Below are positions 57,334 to 64,000 of a stretch of 64,000 bases of DNA, in pieces. Positions within the stretch are counted from its first letter, which is position 1. Each line of letters opens with the position of its first letter. The DNA is from Bromus sterilis. Taxonomy: Eukaryota > Streptophyta > Magnoliopsida > Poales > Poaceae. The stretch lies in NCBI GenBank assembly GCA_950022295.1, contig OX465600.1:22605282-22669281 (forward strand), given 5' to 3'. Under the pieces are notes generated by a model that was given only the letters and a program-made list of their open reading frames with translations, searched no databases and was not told the DNA's origin. Both the position numbers and the translations under genes were made by a program.

Positions 57334-58878
57334 CTAGTTCATTGGTAGCTTATTGAGCATCTTTACAATGTAGTCTATAGAAGGTCTCTTCTTCTGATCA
57401 ATCTCTACACATTGTAGACCAATCTTGATACATGCTTCTACTTGATCAATACCATGTTCTTCCAACTCGGTGTACTCTGACATTATTTTCTCTTGTGTCC
57501 AATTTTGTTGTACCTACATAAATATTAGAAACTATCCTCCGTTAATATTGTACACATACCAAATGTAAGATAATATTCTCACATTGTTTTTCTTCAAATA
57601 ATGAAGTGATATTTATTCTTACTCCTTCAATGTATTTCCTTGCATGTTTTTGATCAGTGCTAGAACTATTCCTCTCTCTTGTGGAGATCTCCATTATGAT
57701 TAGGCCTAAACTATATATGTCTGACCGAGTCGAGATTTCACCACTATATAGATACTCCGGAGCCATGTACCCACTAATGGCATGAGCATCAAAATATGAA
57801 TCAGCATTTTTAATTGGAGATGTTAAAATGATTATACATTACGATATATGAACAAGTTAGCTGACATATCAACATAATAATAACAGAGTAACTTACACTG
57901 ATCCCACGACACTTCGCGTATTCTTTCGGGTCTGATCTTGACCAAATATTCTGGAGAAACCAAAATCGGCAATTTTCGGTGCCATGTTGGCATCCAGTAA
58001 TATATTTTGAGGCTTCAGACCCAAATGGAGAACGGGGTTAGGCAAGGTATGTAGAAAATGTATACCTTCACATATACCCTTTATTATGTTGAAGCGTGTG
58101 TCCCAATCAATGGTACTGGACTCACCTGAAGTAAAGTACCATAGAGTTTCATAATTAATCTAAGATGGTGGATTCAAATGATAATTATATCTCAGAAAAA
58201 TAACGACAAAAAATATTTTGTGAAGTGAAAAATCTCCACCAAAACAACAGCAAGATTCTTCTATTGATAATGTGTGATGTTATCTTTTCTTGCTGATATA
58301 TATATATACCGGTGCAAAGTCATGCTAGAACTCCAAACAAGGAACATGAAAACTAATTCAGCAGCTCGGATAGTAAATAAATGATATGACATACCAAAAA
58401 GATTCTTGTCAAGGCTCCCCGTAGGAAGGTATTCATAGCAGAGTACAGTGTCAGTGATCTCTGCGACAATGTATCGTCCGTTGCTCTGCACCAATTTGTT
58501 TTGCGCTTCACGGCAGTATGCCACCAACTTGACAATGTTTTCATGTTCGAGCACCATGATATTCTGAACCTCATTCTCGAATATTTTGTCGCGCGGTACA
58601 GGCGAATTTTCCGCCAGTTTCTTCACCGCAAGCACCCCGCCATCGTCCAGAATCCCCTGTTTTTCGTCACATGAAAGCAATCTGCCTTGGCACCTTTCCG
58701 GATGAACCTTTGAACTGGAAGAAAAAGCTGGGGCAAAATCATACTGTACCTTATAAACTGACCCGAACGCGCCTTGACCAAGCAGTTGGTCATTCGAGAA
58801 GTTCTTTGTGATTTTGTTCAAGAAATCTAGTGGTAGCTCGTTGGGTAGGCTCTCCAGGGTTCCGCCTCCGGTGGCCAT
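57334..58878 (-). CDS. Receptor-like cytoplasmic kinase, predicted pseudokinase
   Basis: Five exons, 58878-58750, 58656-58395, 58125-57897, 57773-57623, 57513-57334, phases 0, 1, 2, 0, giving 316 aa. It is a bare kinase: no signal peptide, ectodomain or membrane segment. P-loop GQGAFG, Lys55 in AVK, DFG (184-186) and APE are present, but the catalytic-loop motif reads HLG (164-166) instead of HRD/HLD, so the proton-accepting Asp is Gly. Catalysis should be lost or very weak while nucleotide binding may persist. Intron positions and phases match the kinase half of the kinase-vWA gene, indicating common descent. Pseudokinases of this type can be decoys or partners in immune signalling; that role is inference. 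First intron is only 93 bp. Confidence 0.85.
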
Positions 58879-60703
58879 TAAGAAGAGCTTGCTGACGGTG
58901 TAGGAATTAATTTACCGGCGTGAGAGCAATTAGGACTTCCTATTAATTAACCAAAGCAAGGAAGTCGCTAAACAACATCGAGCCGACCTTGAGTACTAAG
59001 GAAGCTGAAACTGGAAATTAAATTAAGCAGTTCGTGAAGGGCACTGACCTTGGAGAGGAGCTAGCTCTCGATAAGAGAGAGGGGATGAACTTCAGATCTG
59101 AGATGAACAGGCTCCTTTGCTGCCCAAGAGATATTTTTAGGACCGGTTGACTTGACTGTCGGTCGCCTAACATGTTATTTCACCTGGGTCCGCACTCACC
59201 AGTACATGTACACGCGGTTTGTTCATATAGTATTATTTTTGTTTCTGCTTTCTTTCTTTTAATAAAGTACATATATTATTAACTTTTAATATAACATCAA
59301 ACAGACACAACGTATTAACGGTGACATTCGATTTATCCATGGGTAGGATGCATATAGTAAAAACCGCGTAAAATCATCAAAACGCCGGCCAGAGTAATCA
59401 TATGAGATCGATACTATGCCTATATTCAATTTCACACCTTTTTTTAAGTTCGTTAATATTTTACATTTACATTTTTTTTAATTCACAGACACTTTTTTCA
59501 AATCCATGAAAATTAATAATTTTTGATTGTGGACATTTTTTTAAATCTGCATGAAATTATTCACGAGTGAATCTTACAGTGAGCGTCACGTGAAAAAGAG
59601 AGGTGGTTAAGAGGGAGCACCCACGGAGCAAGCGCGTCTGCACTGCATCATGATCACTGTATCCGACGAGCAGATCAGTTTTTGGAAGGGTCTACAGACC
59701 TGTCTGTGTTTTGGAATTTCGCGTGCGGTTTATTTTTCTTCTTTCGTTTGTACAAGATTTTGTAACGGATACTAATTTTCTTTTGGTTTTTGGTTTTCTT
59801 TCCTTATTTGTATTTTAAAATGAATGTCGTCAACATTTGCAATACATGTTGTATCATTTTTGTATACATGTGTAACATTTTTCTGATACATTTTAAATGT
59901 TTTGAACTTCATGTTTGAACACTATTTTAATAAACGTTAAGTATTTTCGAAGACACATTAAATGATAAATATTTTTAATATTATGTGATTTTTTTTACAA
60001 ATTATTAACATTTTTAGCACATACTTTTGAAATTCCTGAATATCCTTTTAAAACATCAAAGTCACTTTTTAATTGTACAAATTTATTTTCAGAATATTTT
60101 TCATATTTTTGTAAATTTTGACAAACATATTGAATGGTACGAACGTAATGCAATCTAGGCACAACTATGAATGTACCATCACCAGCTATACGTAAAAAAT
60201 GTTTGTAACACTCAAAAAACTATTCATGACATTTTAAATATGTTCACATGTTTAAAAAATTGCTCATGACAATATTAATGTTTTTCCACAAAAATTAAAG
60301 AATTTATTTGTGCAATTTTTTAATTTTGTTTCTTCATAGATTCAAAATGTTCAATATGTATGAAAATATGGTCATCATGTATTTATAAGATGTTCAATAT
60401 AGATTTGACCAATTTTGAAGGTGTATTAAAAAATTATGCAGTGTGTAACTAGAAAATGTTTAGCACGGATTTTAAAAAATCAACTTGTATTCACAAAATT
60501 TCAATGTTTATCCATAGAAATGTTCAACATGTATTTAAAACTTGTTCAGTGTGTATCTAAGAATGTTCAATGTGTATTTGAAAGGTTGACATGTATTTTT
60601 AAAAGGAGAAATCAAATAGGAAAAAAAAGATACCAAAAAGAGGCAAAAAAAATAAGAAGAAAAGTAACACGTGGAAGCCATCGAAAAACGGCAAAATTTA
60701 GTA
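58879..60703. other. Intergenic stretch, AT-rich iterated phrases
   Basis: Upstream region of the kinase gene to about 59150, then AT-rich DNA with loosely iterated phrases such as TGTTCAATATGTAT and TTGTTCAGTGTGTATC (59820-60600), typical of unclassified Triticeae repeats. No gene seen. Confidence 0.45.
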
Positions 60704-60822
60704 CTTCCTCCGATCCATATTACTTGTCCTAAAATTGATGTATCTAGATACATCCATTTTAAGACAAGTAATATGGATCTAGATACATCTATTTTAAGAC
60801 AAGTAATATGGATCGGAGGGAG
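60704..60822. mobile_element. Stowaway MITE with a duplicated arm (119 bp)
   Basis: TA (60702-60703, 60823-60824) flanks CTTCCTCCGATCCATATTAC and GTAATATGGATCGGAGGGAG. The right half, ATTTTAAGACAAGTAATATG with GATC, is present twice in tandem, so the element has one left and two right arms. Confidence 0.85.
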
Positions 60823-60827
60823 TAGAA

Positions 60828-60905
60828 GATTCCACGAACAGGTCCTTAGAACCTACCAGCCAAAATTGATAGACGATTCCACGAACAAGTCCTTAGAACC
60901 TTCCC
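60828..60905. repeat. Short direct repeat
   Basis: GATTCCACGAACAGGTCCTT and GATTCCACGAACAAGTCCTT, each followed by AGAACCT, 45 bases apart. Confidence 0.75.
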
Positions 60906-61167
60906 AATGGCTCACTAATATCGTTGCTGGGCCAACACACAATGTCAATCTCCCTAGGTGAGGTGATGTTGTATCTCATAGTGCGAACATGTGGTGTCTC
61001 TTCCTGCGCAACCCTATACTGGTGCGCCACACAGGTATTATCGCATGGGGATTTATAACATTATCCCCTATGAAAAGATGTAGTAATAATTAGTTGTTCA
61101 TTCACAACCAGGTCAAATTAAGATAGACAATAGAAAGGTAGATGACTCATGAATGTGACGTGATCCA
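60906..61167. other. Short spacer before the right CACTA element
   Basis: Nothing recognisable; ends at the CACTA terminus, preceded by CCA as the presumed target duplication. Confidence 0.4.
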
Positions 61168-64000
61168 CACTAGTGGACAAACCCCCATATTATCCCGGTT
61201 CATATGGGCCTTCGGTCCCGGTTCCACAACCGGGACCAATAACTCGGGACCAATGATGATCCTGGTTGGCCCACGAACCGGGACCGAAGAGGCTCCACGT
61301 GGCCAGGCGCGCAGCGAGGGGGGGAGGGGTCGTCGGTCCCGGTTGATAGGAAGAACCGAGACCGAAGAGGCTCCACTGCCCCCCTTTTTAGCCCTATTTT
61401 TTGATTTTTTTCATTTATTTTATTTTGTGTTTTGTATTCAATTAAATGGTACCATATATATATAAATTAAAGCAACAATGAAGGAACCACAATATATATT
61501 ACACATTATCGTCACGAATATATCATATACACCATCTCATTCCTCGTGCTTGGTCGAACATGTATTACACAAACGGTACTCACACGAGTTCGATCTAATT
61601 TACATCGGTCCTTGGCCGCTTGTCTTCCAAAAAATGAGGGTGAAAGAACTCTCCGGTCGGAGCTATGACACGGTCTAATAAGAATCCGGCGATTTCCTCT
61701 TGAATTGCTCGCACGCGTTGTCGTCGTAGAAGACCGTCCCGCATTCATTCGATCTAATTAAAAGAAAGGGATCAATATATATGAATGAAACTAAACACAA
61801 TTTAACGCAATAAATTAAAGTATTGAATGTTGTTTATCGTACTTCAATTTTCCTTATGTTTCGGGTTGCGGCCGTCTCTTTGGTCGTCTGGAGAATGAAC
61901 TCGCAGACATAATATCCACATAAGTTATTCCCGGGTCCCTGTCTCAAACACTTTACGAGAACGGAGATCAATGAATATTATAATCAGCATGATAATTATA
62001 CTGAAACTAGAATAAAAAAGATGCATGGATCTAGCAAGTAGTACTTACATTCAGTGATTCAAATGTAAGCTTTGCCGGAAGACCCGGTGTTTTGGCGGTG
62101 AACCGTTTCCAAACCCTCTGGAGGCATGCTTGCATGTCCTCCCATGATTTCATAGATCTGCGTCCCGGGTCCATGACTTTTACTACTCCTTCGTCCGGAA
62201 CAATGATCAACAGAATAAAGTGGAAGTTGCACACGCATAAAGAGTCAATTATACGCTTAACACCGAGCAAGCAAAATAGAATGTGTGCGAGACAGTAATA
62301 CTCACTCGAAGTTGTAAGGAAATAGTATTTCCCTTGTGCCGAAATACGTCAACGATTGCAACAAGTTGTTCTCTATCTGGTTGGGCTTCTCTTTGAGAGT
62401 TCTTTCATGAACGAACTGGCAGTCAACGAACCCAATGTCATAGATTTGTCCTTTCTTGCATTCGAGAATCTTCATTCTGCATATATAATTAGTTTAGTGA
62501 TGAGTGTAAGATTGTACATGAAACGAATGAACTGAGCTAGAAAGGCTTGATCACTGAAATTAATGGTACTTACAGACAATATGCACTGACGATAGATTTG
62601 TCGATGGCGTCTCCATTGTAAAACTGAAATAATTCTGAGAATTCAATCAGATCGAAGCCTTGTCCATGCCCGTAATGCTCGTTCTGAAATTTAGCGTAGA
62701 TCCAGTTTTCGGATTTAGCAGAATTTTCCATGTACCAGTCATGCAATTTTCGCATCTTTGTTGGTAGATCCTTGACTAACTCGGGTTTGACGAGAGGATA
62801 CCCGTGTTGGTATTGGTATGCCGGTACGAATTCCGCGTCGTTCCCGAACTCATCCAGACGGCTCAGGTAATCAGTAATAGACAATCCTACTGCCTGGGCT
62901 TTTGCTCCGTACTGTCTTATAAACTCCGGATCTTTGTTCGGATCATACACATCGACCTGATGCTGCTGGGGGCGCGGCCAAGTGTGCACTTTGAGCGGTT
63001 CGATCGATTGTTCTTTCTGTAGTCCGAGCTGGGCAATCTCTTTTCCGACTCTCCGCTCTTTTGCCTCAGCCGACTTTGTAATAGAGCGTTCATAGTCTGA
63101 TGTGAGCGGTATGGGGTTGTGAAGCTTCTTCTTCAGTTTCGCGCACGCGGCGTGATCTTGTGGGGTGCGCGGGAACAATGGCTCTATCGGCTTCTTCTTG
63201 TTGGCCACATCAATCTTCCACTTTTCATAAGACATTTTTACGGACACTTCCAGTTCCTCAGGTGTCATCTCTCCGGGTAGCTTCTTCATATTCTGATGAG
63301 GAACTTTTGGGAGGGGTGATCGCTTACGTTTCGGTGATTTCTTGCTGCCCCTACTAGTATAGGTACGCTTCCGCTTCTGGCTCTGAGGCTCAGGAGATGG
63401 AGACGGCTGAGGCGACGGTGGAGATGCCTGAGGCGACGGTGGAGACAGCTGAGCCGGAGAGTGTTGAGGCGGTGAAGGCGATGGTTGCGGTGAAGAATGG
63501 TCACGTGGCGGCGAAGGTGGATTTCTCTTCTGAAGAGTGGGTGACCTTGGCGGCACATAATCTGGAAGCACGATGTGCTCCTTTCGCCATAGAACACTCC
63601 CTTTTTTGCTTCTCCTAGTTCTTTCAGCTCCCCATCTTCACCTGCAGGGTGGTCCAGCTTCAGCTCCTCATAATCATCCATCACATCATCCACCATGACG
63701 ACAGCGTACCCTTCTGGAGTCGGGTTGCAATGATAAGTTGGTTTCTCCGGGATTGATAGGGCCATGCCGACCGCCACCGTCACCTTTAAGTTCATCACTA
63801 TCACCTTAAGCTCACAACGTGTGCTCTCCGTGATATAATCCACTGGGTAGCGTTTAGGAGCAGCCGTTGTCAGTGCATCATCATCATCCTGCTGGAGCTG
63901 CGTGGAAGCTTAGGAGCTTTTCCGATTCGATGGGGCGCCGGTAGCATCGAATCCAGTTTCTAACAAGAGCTGTTGAGGTTGGCCGCCACTTTGCTGGCTA
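61168..64000 (-). mobile_element. CACTA element, left end and part of its gene (runs off the window)
   Basis: Begins CACTAGTGGACAAACCCCC at 61168, with subterminal repeats of GGTCCCGGTTC / GAACCGGGACC between 61190 and 61370. The minus-strand gene for a C48-type protease follows. A different family from the CACTA elements at 1-920 and 13894-37659. The right end is outside the window, so the target duplication cannot be checked. Confidence 0.85.
61595..64000 (-). CDS. CACTA-encoded C48 (Ulp1-like) protease protein, partial
   Basis: Minus strand, from beyond the right edge to a TAG at 61595. Segments: ELRV-like block CELKVIVMNLKVTVAVG (63820-63750); a Pro/Ser-rich and Lys/Arg-rich linker (63560-63290, SPPQHSPAQLSPPSPQ, KRKRS); a conserved block to YNGDAIDKSIVSAYC (62573); then exons near 62476-62309, 62253-62052, 61950-61858 and about 61735-61595. 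Catalytic residues of a C48 peptidase are visible in order: His in CNFHFILL, Asp in VMDPGR, Gln and Cys in LRQGPGNNLCGYYVCEF. A one-base loss in an A-run near 63603 breaks the frame between the first two segments. Its role in transposition is unknown; C48 genes are common CACTA passengers. Confidence 0.7.

Overview
The window is nuclear DNA of a grass, almost certainly a member of the Triticeae (wheat, Aegilops, barley or rye group). The evidence is: GT-AG introns and grass-type gene families; an LTR whose minus-strand start reads like the BARE/Angela/WIS copia LTR; Stowaway MITEs with CTCCCTCCG ends; a Cassandra TRIM; an Au SINE; and large nested CACTA transposons. No bacterial, organellar or viral gene is visible, and no CRISPR array, rRNA or tRNA gene.

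Layout. 1-920: right end of a CACTA element that starts outside the window. 1746-2423: a Cassandra TRIM with 5S rRNA-like sequence in its LTRs. 3515-5306 (+): an intact two-exon CYP79-family cytochrome P450 (amino acid to oxime). 5.4-13.9 kb: AT-rich DNA with LINE remnants, a Mutator-type MITE, a Stowaway and a broken RNase H domain. 13894-37659: a nested transposon complex. A small CACTA (TSD GTG) contains a larger autonomous-type CACTA (TNP2 plus C48 protease gene, minus strand). The larger one was later hit by a 3.8 kb CACTA (TSD TTT), a gag-protease-only Ty3/gypsy element (TSD CCGGC; later part-duplicated and reduced to a solo LTR in one copy) and a BARE-like solo LTR (TSD TGTAC). 61168 to the end: left part of a further CACTA element with a C48 (Ulp1-like) protease gene.

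Between these lies an immune-type gene cluster, all on the minus strand. In transcription order it holds: a 316-aa receptor-like cytoplasmic kinase whose catalytic Asp is Gly (57334-58878); a coiled-coil NLR of 1224 aa with two successive NB-ARC domains, only the second with an intact P-loop (48378-53890); an NB-ARC-like gene broken by a frameshift and a Tourist MITE (46079-47836); and a ten-exon gene fusing a protein kinase to a von Willebrand factor A domain (39513-44177, 891 aa, all exon phases compatible). The kinase-vWA gene carries an intragenic tandem duplication that made an in-frame chimeric exon.

How the genes may work together is inference. Kinase-fusion proteins of Triticeae (tandem kinases, kinase-vWA) are known resistance proteins, and some need an atypical NLR with tandem nucleotide-binding domains. 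Here a kinase-vWA fusion and a tandem-NBD NLR lie about 4.2 kb apart on the same strand, with a pseudokinase beyond them. This is the best candidate for an undescribed functional unit. The CYP79 gene is chemically defensive in type but has no CYP71 or UGT partner in the window.
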